Assembly: GCA_900142905.1 (NCBI GenBank) | Contig: FSRV01000002.1 | Location: forward strand, 2,356,001 to 2,420,000 | Length of the DNA stretch: 64,000 nt | DNA from: Burkholderia sp. GAS332 | GTDB lineage: Bacteria; Pseudomonadota; Gammaproteobacteria; Burkholderiales; Burkholderiaceae | Direction: 5' to 3' | Part shown: positions 1-9,631 of the stretch, one piece after another | Layout of the letters: each line of letters begins with the position of its first letter | How positions within the stretch are numbered: position 1 is the first letter of the stretch | Program-made: the position numbers and the translations under genes | The notes under the pieces: model-generated | Told to the model about the DNA's origin: nothing | What the model saw: the letters and a program-made list of their open reading frames with translations, nothing else | The model's database searches: none

Positions 1-1002
1 CTCTGCTATCTGAACGCGATGATGCACTTCTTCTACGGCATCCCGCGTCTGGTGTTCCTGACGGCGCCGCTGTCCTATCTGTTCTTCGGCGCGCACGTGA
101 TCGAAGCCGCTGCCAGCACGATCGCGATCTACGCCCTGCCGCACATGATGCACGCGAGCATCACCAACTCGCGGATGCAGCGCTCGTTCCGCCATTCGTT
201 CTGGGCGGAGGTGTATGAGTCGGTGCTGGCGTCGTACATTACCGCGCCGACGCTGCTCGCACTGATCAACCCGAAGCTCGGCAAATTCAACGTGACGGCC
301 AAGGGCGGCCAGATCGAAAAGAACTACTTCGACTGGGCGATCTCGCGGCCGTATCTGTTCCTGCTGCTGCTGAACCTGATCGGCTTCGTGGTCGGCATCG
401 TGCATATCTATCTGAACTGGCACATTCGCAGCGTGGTGCAGACGACGATCCTGAACCTCGGCTGGACCACCTACAACATGCTGATTCTCGGCGCGAGCGT
501 GGCCGCGGCGAGCGAGCGCAGGCAGATTCGCGCGGTGCACCGCGTGGCGATGACGATGCCGGTGATGCTGAAGTTCTCGACCGGCCGCACGCTCGCTTGC
601 GAAACCATCGACTACTCGGAAGGCGGCGTCGGCGTGGCGCTGCCGGCCAAAATCGAAGTGCCAGTCCACGAACGCGTGACCGTGTCGCTGTTTCGCGGCG
701 ACGAGGAATACACCTTCCCCGCCACCGTCGGTTTCACGGAGCCGGGCCGGGTGGGCCTGCGCTTCTCGGCCATGACGCGAGAACAGGAATACGAGTTCGT
801 CAAGACCACTTTCGCGCGCGCCGACGCCTGGACCGGCTGGGCCGAAGGGCGTCAGCAGGACACGCCGTTGCGCGGCCTGTCGCATGTGCTGTCGGTCGGC
901 GCACGCGGCATTGTGGGTCTGTTCGAGCATCTTTATGCCGACCTGCGAAGCTCGATGAAAAGCCGTCCGGTGGACGTCAAGAAGCTAAAAACCAAAGACT
1001 GA
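1..1002 (+). CDS. bcsA: Cellulose synthase catalytic subunit BcsA, C-terminal part (gene enters from the left edge)
   Basis: The reading frame is open from base 1, so only the last 333 residues of BcsA are here; the GT2 catalytic core lies outside. Visible are the C-terminal membrane helices (for example FLLLLNLIGFVVGIVHIYL) and a PilZ domain that binds cyclic di-GMP and releases the gating loop of the synthase. The PilZ ligand motifs are intact: RAVHR (RxxxR, bases 529-543) and DYSEGG (D/NxSxxG, bases 610-627). BcsA polymerises UDP-glucose into beta-1,4-glucan and threads it through the inner membrane with BcsB, whose gene follows after 3 bases. Activation by c-di-GMP is therefore expected. 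Family knowledge plus clear motifs make this call secure. Confidence 0.97.
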   Translation, partial: LCYLNAMMHFFYGIPRLVFLTAPLSYLFFGAHVIEAAASTIAIYALPHMMHASITNSRMQRSFRHSFWAEVYESVLASYITAPTLLALINPKLGKFNVTAKGGQIEKNYFDWAISRPYLFLLLLNLIGFVVGIVHIYLNWHIRSVVQTTILNLGWTTYNMLILGASVAAASERRQIRAVHRVAMTMPVMLKFSTGRTLACETIDYSEGGVGVALPAKIEVPVHERVTVSLFRGDEEYTFPATVGFTEPGRVGLRFSAMTREQEYEFVKTTFARADAWTGWAEGRQQDTPLRGLSHVLSVGARGIVGLFEHLYADLRSSMKSRPVDVKKLKTKD

Positions 1003-1005
1003 TCT

Positions 1006-3576
1006 ATGGGCAACAGGATGGCGAAGGCACACGTCGAACGCTCGAATCACGGGCGCAGTGGGATGGAAGCGGAGGTGCGTCTGTTTGGACGGCTCGGCTC
1101 GCAACGAGTGATGCGCGGGCTTGCCTGCTGGCTCGCGTTGCAGACCGCGTTGGCGGCGCCGCTGGCGTTGGCGGCGCCGCTGGCCTCGGCGGCTGAAGTG
1201 GCCCTGAGCGGCGCGAGTGCGTCACAAGCCGGCCAGGTGGCCGGCGCCCCTGGCGCGCCGGCGGTGCGCGTCGCCACCGGTGTGGGCAGCGTGCCGGCAC
1301 CGAGCGCGGCCGTTCCCTACGATCCGAACGCGCTCGCGCAAGCGCAGTTGGCCACGCCCACGCCGGCGCTCGCCGCGTCGTCGGTGAAAGCCTTGGGCAT
1401 CAGAACGCCGACCACCGCCGAACCGGGCACGCTGGTGCCGGGCGGCCGCCGTCAAACGCTCACCTTTGCCGACCTCGGCGCGCGCGATCCGCTGCAACTG
1501 CGCGGCACCGACGGCCAGAACGGCGTCGCCTTCTCCGTGCGCGGCGACGAAGTGGTGACCGGTGCGATCCTGCATCTCGTCTACAGCTACTCGCCCGCGC
1601 TGCTCGCGAATATTTCCCAGTTGAAAGTGTTGGTGAACGGCGAAGTCGCCGCGACGCTGCCGGTGCCGCACGAACAGGCCGGCATGCTGGTGGCGCGCGA
1701 CGTCTCGATCGATCCGCGTTTCATCACCGAATTCAACCACCTGAACGTGCAGTTGATCGGCCATTACACGACGAGTTGCGAAGACCCGGCGAATTCGTCG
1801 CTGTGGGCCACCGTCAGTAATGCCAGTTCGCTCGATCTGACCTACGCGTCGCTCGCCAGCAAGCCGGACTTGGCCGCGCTGCCGCAGCCGTTCTTCGACC
1901 GCCGCGACGTGCGCCGTCTCGAGCTGCCGTTCGTGTTCCCGCAAAAACCCGGCGCCGGCACGCTCGAAGCGGGCGGTATCGTCGCATCATGGTTCGGCGC
2001 GCTGGCCGGCTATCGCGGCGCGATATTTCCTGCACAACTGGATAACGCGCCGCTGTCGGGCAACGCGGTGGTGTTCGCGACCGACGACCAACGCCCGGCC
2101 GGCGTGACGATTCCGGCGATCTCCGGCCCGACTATCGCGGTGGTGGATCGCGAAGCGCCGGCGCGCGGCAAGCTGCTGCTCGTGCTCGGCCGCACCGAAG
2201 CCGAACTCAAGATCGCCGCCAAGGCACTCGGCATCGGCCAGAACACGCTGAGCGGTCCGAGCGCGACGATCACGCAGTTAAACGAACTCGGGCCGCGTGT
2301 TCCGTACGACGCGCCGAACTGGTTGCCGACCAACCGCCCAGTGCGTTTCGGCGAACTCGCCGACGCGCGCGACCTGACCGTGTCCGGCTACGACGCCGAC
2401 GCCGTGCGCGTGAATCTGCGCGTGCCGCCCGATCTGTTCATGTGGCACACCAAGGGCGCGCCGATCGATCTGCGCTACCGCTACACAGTGCGTCCGCTGC
2501 GGGACCGTTCGTCGCTGAACGTCAGCGTCAATGACGGCTTCGTGCAAGCGCTGCCGATTCCGGCCGAGTCGGCCTCGGTGTTCGAGCTGAGCCATTACTT
2601 CGCGCGCGTCTTGCCGGACCACACTGCCGAAGCGCGTCGCACGGTCCATATTCCGCCGCTGCTGCTGACGCCGCGCGCGCAAGTGCGCCTGCATTTCTAC
2701 TACGACATTCCGAACACCGGCGAATGTCACGGCCGCCTGCTGGAGAACGTGGTCGGCGCCATCGATCCGAACTCGACCATCGACCTGTCGTCGTTCCCGC
2801 ATTACATGGCGCTGCCCGACCTGGCGGCATTCGCCAACAGCGGCTTCCCTTTCACGCGGATGGCCGACCTGTCCGAGACCGCGGTGGTCCTGCCGAACGA
2901 CGCCGATTCGAGCGACTACAGCCTGTACCTGTTGACCATGGGCCGCATGGGCGCATCGACCGGTTATCCGGTGAATGGCGTCACAGTCGGCACGGCCGAC
3001 GACGTCGACAAGTACGCCAACAAGGACCTGCTGATTTTCGGCGCGCCGGGCAAGCAACCCCTGCTGCAGCGCTGGGCCAAGTCGATGCCGTTTTCCAGCG
3101 ACGGCGATTCGCGTACCTTCGAGCTCTCCGATATCGTCTTCAAACTCCAGGACTGGTGGCATGGCGAACACGGCGTCGACCGCTCGCCCGCGCGCGCCGA
3201 CCTGACGCTCGTGAGTTCGAACGGCGATGCGCTGTTGACCGGTTTCGAATCGCCGCTGCAGAAGAACCGCAGCGCCGTCGCGCTGGTGAGCGCGGCCGGC
3301 CAGTCGGACGCCGATCTGTCCGCCGCCCTGCTCGACGCCGACGTGCTACCGGAGATTCAAGGCGCGATGGCCGTAATCCACGGCCGCACCGTGACCATCA
3401 CGTCGAACGGCGAAGCGTACTATGTCGGCCATTTGTCGCCGCAAGAGTATCTGCGCTGGGCGCTGTCGTCGCATCCGCTGTTGCTGATGCTGGGCGGCGT
3501 GCTCGCCGCGCTGATTATCGCGGGGCTGTTCTACCGGACGCTGCGTTCGATCGCCGCGCGCCGCCTGAAGGACTGA
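1006..3576 (+). CDS. bcsB: Cellulose synthase regulatory subunit BcsB
   Basis: An 856-residue periplasmic protein anchored by one C-terminal helix (LLLMLGGVLAALIIAGLFY, followed by RRLKD). BcsB pairs with BcsA and guides the nascent glucan across the periplasm through its carbohydrate-binding and flavodoxin-like domains. The N-terminus holds a signal sequence preceded by about 35 extra residues, so the true start may be the ATG at 1018, 1063 or 1111 rather than 1006; no strong ribosome site decides it. The signal region contains an exact 18-base duplication giving the ALAAPL repeat. Position between bcsA and bcsZ, with gaps of 3 and 10 bases, indicates one operon. Identity is sure, the start is not. 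Confidence 0.95.
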   Translation: MGNRMAKAHVERSNHGRSGMEAEVRLFGRLGSQRVMRGLACWLALQTALAAPLALAAPLASAAEVALSGASASQAGQVAGAPGAPAVRVATGVGSVPAPSAAVPYDPNALAQAQLATPTPALAASSVKALGIRTPTTAEPGTLVPGGRRQTLTFADLGARDPLQLRGTDGQNGVAFSVRGDEVVTGAILHLVYSYSPALLANISQLKVLVNGEVAATLPVPHEQAGMLVARDVSIDPRFITEFNHLNVQLIGHYTTSCEDPANSSLWATVSNASSLDLTYASLASKPDLAALPQPFFDRRDVRRLELPFVFPQKPGAGTLEAGGIVASWFGALAGYRGAIFPAQLDNAPLSGNAVVFATDDQRPAGVTIPAISGPTIAVVDREAPARGKLLLVLGRTEAELKIAAKALGIGQNTLSGPSATITQLNELGPRVPYDAPNWLPTNRPVRFGELADARDLTVSGYDADAVRVNLRVPPDLFMWHTKGAPIDLRYRYTVRPLRDRSSLNVSVNDGFVQALPIPAESASVFELSHYFARVLPDHTAEARRTVHIPPLLLTPRAQVRLHFYYDIPNTGECHGRLLENVVGAIDPNSTIDLSSFPHYMALPDLAAFANSGFPFTRMADLSETAVVLPNDADSSDYSLYLLTMGRMGASTGYPVNGVTVGTADDVDKYANKDLLIFGAPGKQPLLQRWAKSMPFSSDGDSRTFELSDIVFKLQDWWHGEHGVDRSPARADLTLVSSNGDALLTGFESPLQKNRSAVALVSAAGQSDADLSAALLDADVLPEIQGAMAVIHGRTVTITSNGEAYYVGHLSPQEYLRWALSSHPLLLMLGGVLAALIIAGLFYRTLRSIAARRLKD
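1147..1182 (+). repeat. Exact 18-bp tandem duplication inside bcsB signal region
   Basis: The 18-base unit GCGTTGGCGGCGCCGCTG occurs twice in a row without a mismatch, coding for a doubled ALAAPL in the hydrophobic part of the BcsB leader. A multiple of three keeps the frame open, and slippage here would change signal-peptide length. Confidence 0.9.
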
Positions 3577-3586
3577 TAGGACCGAT

Positions 3587-4816
3587 ATGCGGCATCAAAC
3601 CAATAAGACACGCGTGGCGCTGACGCTCGGGCTTGGCTTGGGCCTTGTCCTTGCAGCGACCACGAGTTTTGCTGCGAGTGTTACCGGTCTCACCAAGGTG
3701 GCCCAGAGCACGCCAACGCCTGGTCAGCCTGGCCAGCCGGGTCAGTGCGGCACCGACTGGCCGGCGTACCGTACATTCGTCGAACGCTTCGTGCAGGCCG
3801 ACGGCCGCGTGATCGATTACTCCTCGCCACAGCTGAAAACCACCTCGGAAGGCCAGTCGTACGGTTTGTTCTTCGCGCTGGTCGCGAACGACCGCGCGAC
3901 CTTCGACCGCTTGCTCAACTGGACCCGCACCAATCTCGCGGGCAATCAGTTCGATCCGCAAAACGTGCGGCTGCCATCGTGGCTCTGGGGCAAGAATCCG
4001 GACGGCTCATACGGCGTGCTCGATCAGAATTCCGCGTCCGACTCCGACCTGTGGATCGCCTACGATCTACTGCAAGCCGGCCGCCTGTGGCATGAGGCAA
4101 GCTATACGCAACTCGGTCAGGCGCTCGCCGCACAAATCGCCCGCCAGGAAATGACCACGCTGCCGGGCGTCGGGCCGATGCTGCTGCCCGGACCGCAGGG
4201 CTTCAGGAATGGCGGCGTGACGCGCTTGAATCCGAGCTATCTGCCCTTGCCGGTCGTCCGCGCGCTTGCCAAGGACATGCCGAACGGCCCGTGGGCCAAG
4301 CTCGCCGACAGCGCCTTCAAGTTGATCAAGACCACAGCGCCGCAAGGCTTTGCCCCCGACTGGGCCGCGTGGCAGAACGGCCAGTTCGTGGTCGATCCCA
4401 AAGAAGGCGACACCGGCAGCTATGATGCGATCCGCGTCTACCTGTGGGCCGGCCTCACGTCGCCCGCCGATCCGCTCGCCAGACCCTGGCTCGCGGCGCT
4501 CGGCGGCATGCGCGCGAAAGTTGCGCAAACCGGCATTCCGCCCGAGAAGGTCTCATCGACTACCGGCGCGGCGAGCGGCGAAGGACCGTTGAGCTACTGG
4601 GGCGCACTCGCGCCGTACTTCAAGACACTCGGCGACGAGCGCGGCCTCGGTCTCGCGCGTACCCATCTCGCCGTGCTCGACACCAGCGTGCCGGGCCGCG
4701 ACCCTGTTTACTACGATCGTGTGCTGGGCTTGTTCGGCACCGGATTTATCGACGGCCGCTATCGTTTCGACGAAGCCGGCCGTCTCGTGCCGAGTTGGAG
4801 AAATGCATGCGATTGA
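3587..4816 (+). CDS. bcsZ: Periplasmic endo-1,4-beta-glucanase, glycoside hydrolase family 8 (BcsZ)
   Basis: A 409-residue GH8 endoglucanase that trims misassembled cellulose in the periplasm during export. It has a signal peptide (hydrophobic run about residues 10-29), then a short PGQPGQPGQ-type linker and the catalytic domain. The proposed general acid Glu88 sits in the conserved motif TTSEGQSYG, and SDSDLWIAYDLL carries the conserved acidic residues of the family. Its position third in the bcsA-B-Z-C order is the standard arrangement. The 3' end overlaps the bcsC start by 10 bases, so the two are translationally coupled. A weak AGGA sits upstream of the start. Confidence 0.95.
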   Translation: MRHQTNKTRVALTLGLGLGLVLAATTSFAASVTGLTKVAQSTPTPGQPGQPGQCGTDWPAYRTFVERFVQADGRVIDYSSPQLKTTSEGQSYGLFFALVANDRATFDRLLNWTRTNLAGNQFDPQNVRLPSWLWGKNPDGSYGVLDQNSASDSDLWIAYDLLQAGRLWHEASYTQLGQALAAQIARQEMTTLPGVGPMLLPGPQGFRNGGVTRLNPSYLPLPVVRALAKDMPNGPWAKLADSAFKLIKTTAPQGFAPDWAAWQNGQFVVDPKEGDTGSYDAIRVYLWAGLTSPADPLARPWLAALGGMRAKVAQTGIPPEKVSSTTGAASGEGPLSYWGALAPYFKTLGDERGLGLARTHLAVLDTSVPGRDPVYYDRVLGLFGTGFIDGRYRFDEAGRLVPSWRNACD

Positions 4817-7800
4817 GCGCCCTCGCGTTGTCATTGCGGTTCGCGCTGAGCCTCACCGCCGTCTGCTGCGTCGCGGCGGCTTCGCCTGAGGCCTTGGCGC
4901 AGGCGTCGAAAGATCCTTTGAACGTGCTGATCGATCAAGGCAAGTACTGGCAATCGCATCAGCGCGGCGACCTCGCTGAGCAGGCGTGGCAGAAAGTCTT
5001 GCGCATCGATCCGAAGCAGCCCGATGCGCTCTTCGGCATGGGCATGGTGCTCGCCGACCGCAAGGACGGCGCGGGCGCACAGCAATATCTCGCGCGTCTG
5101 AAGGCGGTCGCGCCGAACTATCCGAATCTGGACGAACTGGGCCGGCGTCTTGGCGAATCGAGCCCGCGTGACCAGTCCGTCAACGACGCGCGGCGGCTTG
5201 CGCAAAGCGGTCAGAGCGCGAGTGCGGTCGAGGAGTATCAGCGCGCGTTGAACGGCAAGCCCGCCACGCCCGAATTGCAACTCGAGTATTACCAGGCGCT
5301 GTCGGCCACGCCGCAAGGCTGGGATCAGGCGCGCCGCGGCCTCGAACAGCTCGCACGCGACAACCCCGACGACCCGCGCTACGCCCTCGCCTTCGCCCAG
5401 CATCTGACGTATCGCGATGTGACGCGCCGCGATGGTATCGCGCGGCTGCAGAAGCTGGCGGCGGACAGCACGGTCGGCGCGTCGGCGAAAAAGAGCTGGC
5501 GGCAGGCCTTGTTGTGGCTCGACGCACGGCCCTCCGACGCGGCGACGTACGAAGCCTATCTGCAAGGCGCACCCGACGACGCCGCGGTCAAGGCACGCTT
5601 CGAGTCGATGGTTCAGCAGGACAAGGCGGCCCGCGATCGCGCCCAGGAAAATGCCGCCGTCGACACGCGCGGCCGCACCATCGCCGACGGTTTTGCCGCG
5701 CTCGATCGCGGCGACCTCGGCACGGCACGCGCGAAGTTTTCGTCAGTGCTGGCAAACAGTCCGAACGACACCGACGCGCTCGGCGGCATGGGTATCGCCG
5801 CGTTGAAGCAGGAAAAATTCGCCGAAGCGCGCAACTATCTGGAACGCGCGTCGCGCAGCGGCAGTCCGGCGCGCTGGAAAACCGCACTCGATAGCGCGAC
5901 CTACTGGACCTATACCAGCGACGCCATCGGCGCGCGCAGCAACGGCGAATTTGCGAAGGCGAAGTCGCTGTTCGAACGCGCGATCGCGCTGAATCCGTCC
6001 GACGTCACCGCGCAGGTGCTGCTCGGCGAAATGCTGCTGTCGAACGGCGACCCGGTCGGCGCGGAGCAGGCCTACCGGATGGCGCTGCGCCGCCAGGCCG
6101 ACAATCCCGATGCGATTCGCGGCCTCGTCGGCGCGCTCGCCGCGCAAGGCCGTGGCGACGAAGCGCTGCAATTCGCCAATCAGTTGAACAGCGAACAACA
6201 ATCGAAGGCCGGCGGCATCAACCGTCTGCGTGGCGAAGCGCAGGCGGCGCAGGCGCGCGCGGCCGAAGCGCGCGGCGATCTCGGCAGCGCGCGCAGCCTG
6301 TTCGAAGACGCGCTACTGAACAATCCCGACGACCCCTGGCTGCGCCTCGACCTCGCGCGTATTTACGTGCGTCAGGGCGCGGTTGCGAATGCCCGCAGCA
6401 TGATGGACGGACTGCTCGCCGCGCATCCCGACATGACCGACGCGCTCTATGCGAGCGCGTTGCTATCGGCGGAAACGCAGGACTGGGCAGCCGGTCTCGC
6501 GCAACTCGAACGGATTCCGGTCGCGCAGCGCACCGACGCGATGACCACCTTGCAGCACCGGCTGTGGGTGCATCAGCAGGCCGACCTCGCGACGCGGATG
6601 GCGCGCAACGGCCAGACGCAACAAGCGCTGGCGACGTTGTACGCAGCCGAACCGGTCGCGGGCACCAGTCCCGAACTGATCGGCGTGATCGCCACCGGCT
6701 ATCAGCAGGCCGGCGACACGAATCGCGCGTTGAGCCTCGTGCGCAGCGCGATGAACGCCGCGCCCAGCAACACCGATTTGCTGCTGCAATATGCGGGGAT
6801 TCTGTCCGCCACGCAGCAGGAAGCCGAACTCGGCATGGTGATGCGACGCCTCGCTTCGATGCAGTTGACGCCGCAGCAGCGCACGGATTTCGGCAATCTG
6901 AATCTGGGGATCGTCATCAAGCAGTGCGATACGGTGCGTCAGCGCGGCGACCTTGCCAGCGCCTACGACGTGATCGCGCCGTGGCTGGCGGCGATGCCCG
7001 ACAATCCCGATCTGCAGGCCGCCCTCGGCCGCCTTTACTCGAGCGCCGGCGACGACCGCAATGCGCTCGCCAGTTACCGCGTCGCGCTGCAGCGCAAGCC
7101 CGATGACCTGAACCTGCTGCAAGCGACGATTCCTGCCGCGGTCGGGGCGAAACAGTTCAGCTACGCCGAATCGCTCGCCAATCAGGCGCTCGCTGCAGCG
7201 CCGGGCGATCCGGGCGTGCTGGCGACGGTCGGCCGCATGTATCGCGCCGAAGGCAAGCTGTCGCTCGCCTCGACTTATCTGCAGCGCTCGCTGGTCGCGG
7301 CCAATACGCCGCTGATGGCCAACGCGCCACGCGCCAATGCCCCGAGCAACGTGCCACGTGGCTGGGAAGTCGCGATGCGCCGAATCGGCGCGACGCCGCT
7401 GCCGGGCACCAACCCTTTCGAAGGCAAAACCGCAACGGTCTCGCCGACCGACGCCGACAACGCCGCGCTTGGCCAGAGCGGCTTCAATGCCGCGCGCGCC
7501 TCGCTTCCGTACTCGTCCTCCTTGCCGTCACAGACCGTGCCGAACTATCCGCCTCCCTCGCAGCCCGCGCCTTACGTCGCGCCTTATACGGCGCCCACGC
7601 AGCCGTATTCGCCAAACGCGGCGCCCACCGCCGTTCCCTATAACGCGCCGCGTCCCGGTGCCAACACGGGAGGCTACGGCCAGGAGACCAACGGATCGAG
7701 CCAGTCGGGCGCGCCGTTGCAGCCGTATCCGGGTCAAGGCCAGCCGCAGATGCAAACGCAGATGCCGCCGATGCAGCAGGCGCCGCAACAGCAATACAAC

Positions 7801-9594
7801 GGGGGGTATCCGCAGCAGGCAGGCTACCCACAACAACAGGCCGGTTACCCGCAACAAGGTGGGTATCCTCAACAAGGGCAATACCAGCAGCAGGCGCCGG
7901 ACGGCTATGCGACCACGCCGTGGCCGATGTCGCCTGCGGCACGCGAAGCGCAAGCCAATGCTAGTTCGATGCAACAGCCGCGTTACACGGGCTCGACCAC
8001 GAGCACGAAACGCTCGACCAGCAAGAAGCAAAGCGCTTCGAAGAGCAACCGCAACACGCAAGCCTATGCACAGGCGCCGTATGGGCAGGGCCAAGGCTAT
8101 CCGCAGCAGCAGCCCTACTACGGCCAGCAGCCTTATCCGCAGCAACAACAGGGCTACGCGCAACAAGCTTATCAACCGTATCCGCCGCAGCAGGCTTACG
8201 GTCAGCAGCCTTATCAGCCGTATCCGAATCAGGGCTCGGGTTATTACGCGCAGCAACAGCAGCCGTACATTCCGCAGCCTCCGACCGGTTATGCGCAGGC
8301 GTATTACCCGCAACAACCCGGTGCGAACGGCAACGGCGGCAACTATTCGCAGCCGAACGTGGCCAACACGCAGACGCTCGGCGTGGCTGAAGAACTGGCG
8401 CAGGTCAATCGCGAGCAGGCGAGCACCGTGTCGGGCGGGATCGTGTTCCGCAACCGTGATGGCGAAGACGGCTTGTCGACGCTCACCGATATCGAAGCAC
8501 CCATTCAGGGGCGCATTAAGGCGGGCAACGGCCATATCGTCGTGACGGCGACCCCGGTTACGCTGGATGCCGGCACCGCTTCGGGCAATCTCTCGACGCT
8601 CGCACGATTTGGCGCGGGGCTGTCCAATCCCACGTCCGCGTCGGCGGCGGTTGCGGGCAACAACACTTATGGCAGCCAGACCGCCAGTGGCGTGGGGTTG
8701 TCGCTCGGCTACGAGGGCCAAAGCCTCAGTGGCGATGTTGGCGTGACACCACTCGGTTTCCCTGAGAAGACCATCGTGGGGGGCGCGCAATACAACGGCG
8801 CCATTACCGACAAGGTGACGTATTCGTTGGCCGTTGCACGCCGCGCGGTGACGGATAGCTTGCTGTCGTATGCGGGTGCTCGCGACTCGGCTTCCGGCCT
8901 TGAGTGGGGCGGTGTCACGTCCAACGGCGGACTCGCCAGCCTTGCATGGGATGACGGCACCAGCGGCCTGTATGTGAACGCCGCGTACCAGCACTACATG
9001 GGCGATCACGTCGCGAGCAATAACGCGATCAAAGGCGGCGGTGGTGTTTACACGCGCCTGTTGAAGGATGCCGATCAGACGCTGACTATCGGTGTGAACA
9101 CGACACTGATGTCTTATAACAATAACCTGTCGTACTTCACCTATGGTCAGGGCGGGTACTTCAGTCCGCAGCAGTACATGATTCTGAATCTGCCGGTGGA
9201 GTGGACTGGGCGCAATGGCGCGTTTACTTATGACGTGAAGGGGTCGATTGGCGTGCAGCATTATCGGCAGGATGCGTCGAATTACTTCCCGACCGATGCC
9301 ACCCTCCAGGGTAATGCAGCGAGGCAAGCGAATTTCATTGGCACGAGTGTGGATAGCAATGCGGTTTATCCTGGGCAGAGTAAGACTGGGGTTTCTTATT
9401 CGCTTAGCGCGGTGGGGGAGTATCAACTGGCGCCGCAGCTGGCGTTTGGGGCGACTGCGTCGCTCGGTAATGCTTATGAATATCGCGAGTGGCTCGCGGC
9501 TGTTTATGTGAGGTATAGCTTTAGTAAGCAGACGGGGTTGCAGCCGTTTCCGCCTACGCCGCTTAGTTCGCCGTATTTGTCGTTGTCGAACTAG
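4807..9594 (+). CDS. bcsC: Cellulose synthase outer-membrane export protein BcsC with a very long Q/P/Y-rich linker
   Basis: BcsC is the periplasmic TPR scaffold and outer-membrane channel for cellulose. The frame is open from 4444, but the ATG at 4807 is chosen because it opens a good signal peptide (MRLSALALSLRF... to ALAQ) and overlaps the bcsZ stop. The protein is 1595 residues, far above the roughly 1150-1300 usual for the family. TPR repeats fill about residues 35-850; residues about 898-1180 are low complexity, rich in Q, P, Y and G with repeated GYPQQ-like motifs and a lysine/serine patch (TKRSTSKKQ); the C-terminal BCSC_C beta-barrel spans about 1195-1595. Codons near the 3' end use more A/T in third positions than the rest. 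The function is secure; the linker is unusual. Confidence 0.95.
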   Translation: MRLSALALSLRFALSLTAVCCVAAASPEALAQASKDPLNVLIDQGKYWQSHQRGDLAEQAWQKVLRIDPKQPDALFGMGMVLADRKDGAGAQQYLARLKAVAPNYPNLDELGRRLGESSPRDQSVNDARRLAQSGQSASAVEEYQRALNGKPATPELQLEYYQALSATPQGWDQARRGLEQLARDNPDDPRYALAFAQHLTYRDVTRRDGIARLQKLAADSTVGASAKKSWRQALLWLDARPSDAATYEAYLQGAPDDAAVKARFESMVQQDKAARDRAQENAAVDTRGRTIADGFAALDRGDLGTARAKFSSVLANSPNDTDALGGMGIAALKQEKFAEARNYLERASRSGSPARWKTALDSATYWTYTSDAIGARSNGEFAKAKSLFERAIALNPSDVTAQVLLGEMLLSNGDPVGAEQAYRMALRRQADNPDAIRGLVGALAAQGRGDEALQFANQLNSEQQSKAGGINRLRGEAQAAQARAAEARGDLGSARSLFEDALLNNPDDPWLRLDLARIYVRQGAVANARSMMDGLLAAHPDMTDALYASALLSAETQDWAAGLAQLERIPVAQRTDAMTTLQHRLWVHQQADLATRMARNGQTQQALATLYAAEPVAGTSPELIGVIATGYQQAGDTNRALSLVRSAMNAAPSNTDLLLQYAGILSATQQEAELGMVMRRLASMQLTPQQRTDFGNLNLGIVIKQCDTVRQRGDLASAYDVIAPWLAAMPDNPDLQAALGRLYSSAGDDRNALASYRVALQRKPDDLNLLQATIPAAVGAKQFSYAESLANQALAAAPGDPGVLATVGRMYRAEGKLSLASTYLQRSLVAANTPLMANAPRANAPSNVPRGWEVAMRRIGATPLPGTNPFEGKTATVSPTDADNAALGQSGFNAARASLPYSSSLPSQTVPNYPPPSQPAPYVAPYTAPTQPYSPNAAPTAVPYNAPRPGANTGGYGQETNGSSQSGAPLQPYPGQGQPQMQTQMPPMQQAPQQQYNGGYPQQAGYPQQQAGYPQQGGYPQQGQYQQQAPDGYATTPWPMSPAAREAQANASSMQQPRYTGSTTSTKRSTSKKQSASKSNRNTQAYAQAPYGQGQGYPQQQPYYGQQPYPQQQQGYAQQAYQPYPPQQAYGQQPYQPYPNQGSGYYAQQQQPYIPQPPTGYAQAYYPQQPGANGNGGNYSQPNVANTQTLGVAEELAQVNREQASTVSGGIVFRNRDGEDGLSTLTDIEAPIQGRIKAGNGHIVVTATPVTLDAGTASGNLSTLARFGAGLSNPTSASAAVAGNNTYGSQTASGVGLSLGYEGQSLSGDVGVTPLGFPEKTIVGGAQYNGAITDKVTYSLAVARRAVTDSLLSYAGARDSASGLEWGGVTSNGGLASLAWDDGTSGLYVNAAYQHYMGDHVASNNAIKGGGGVYTRLLKDADQTLTIGVNTTLMSYNNNLSYFTYGQGGYFSPQQYMILNLPVEWTGRNGAFTYDVKGSIGVQHYRQDASNYFPTDATLQGNAARQANFIGTSVDSNAVYPGQSKTGVSYSLSAVGEYQLAPQLAFGATASLGNAYEYREWLAAVYVRYSFSKQTGLQPFPPTPLSSPYLSLSN
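7500..8350 (+). other. Low-complexity Q/P/Y-rich segment of bcsC
   Basis: About 280 codons between the TPR scaffold and the barrel of BcsC code almost only for Q, P, Y, G, A, S and T. Runs such as GYPQQAGYPQQQAGYPQQGG recur, giving imperfect 15-24-base DNA repeats. It reads as an intrinsically disordered, prion-like linker rather than a folded domain. The frame is maintained throughout. Confidence 0.9.
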
Positions 9595-9631
9595 GTTTTT
9601 GCCTTTGGCAGGCGGCGTTGGGCTTTGCTTT

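Noticed and set aside
7337..8545. 402-codon frame on the plus strand inside bcsC
   Set aside because: Arginine-rich shadow of the low-complexity linker in another frame.
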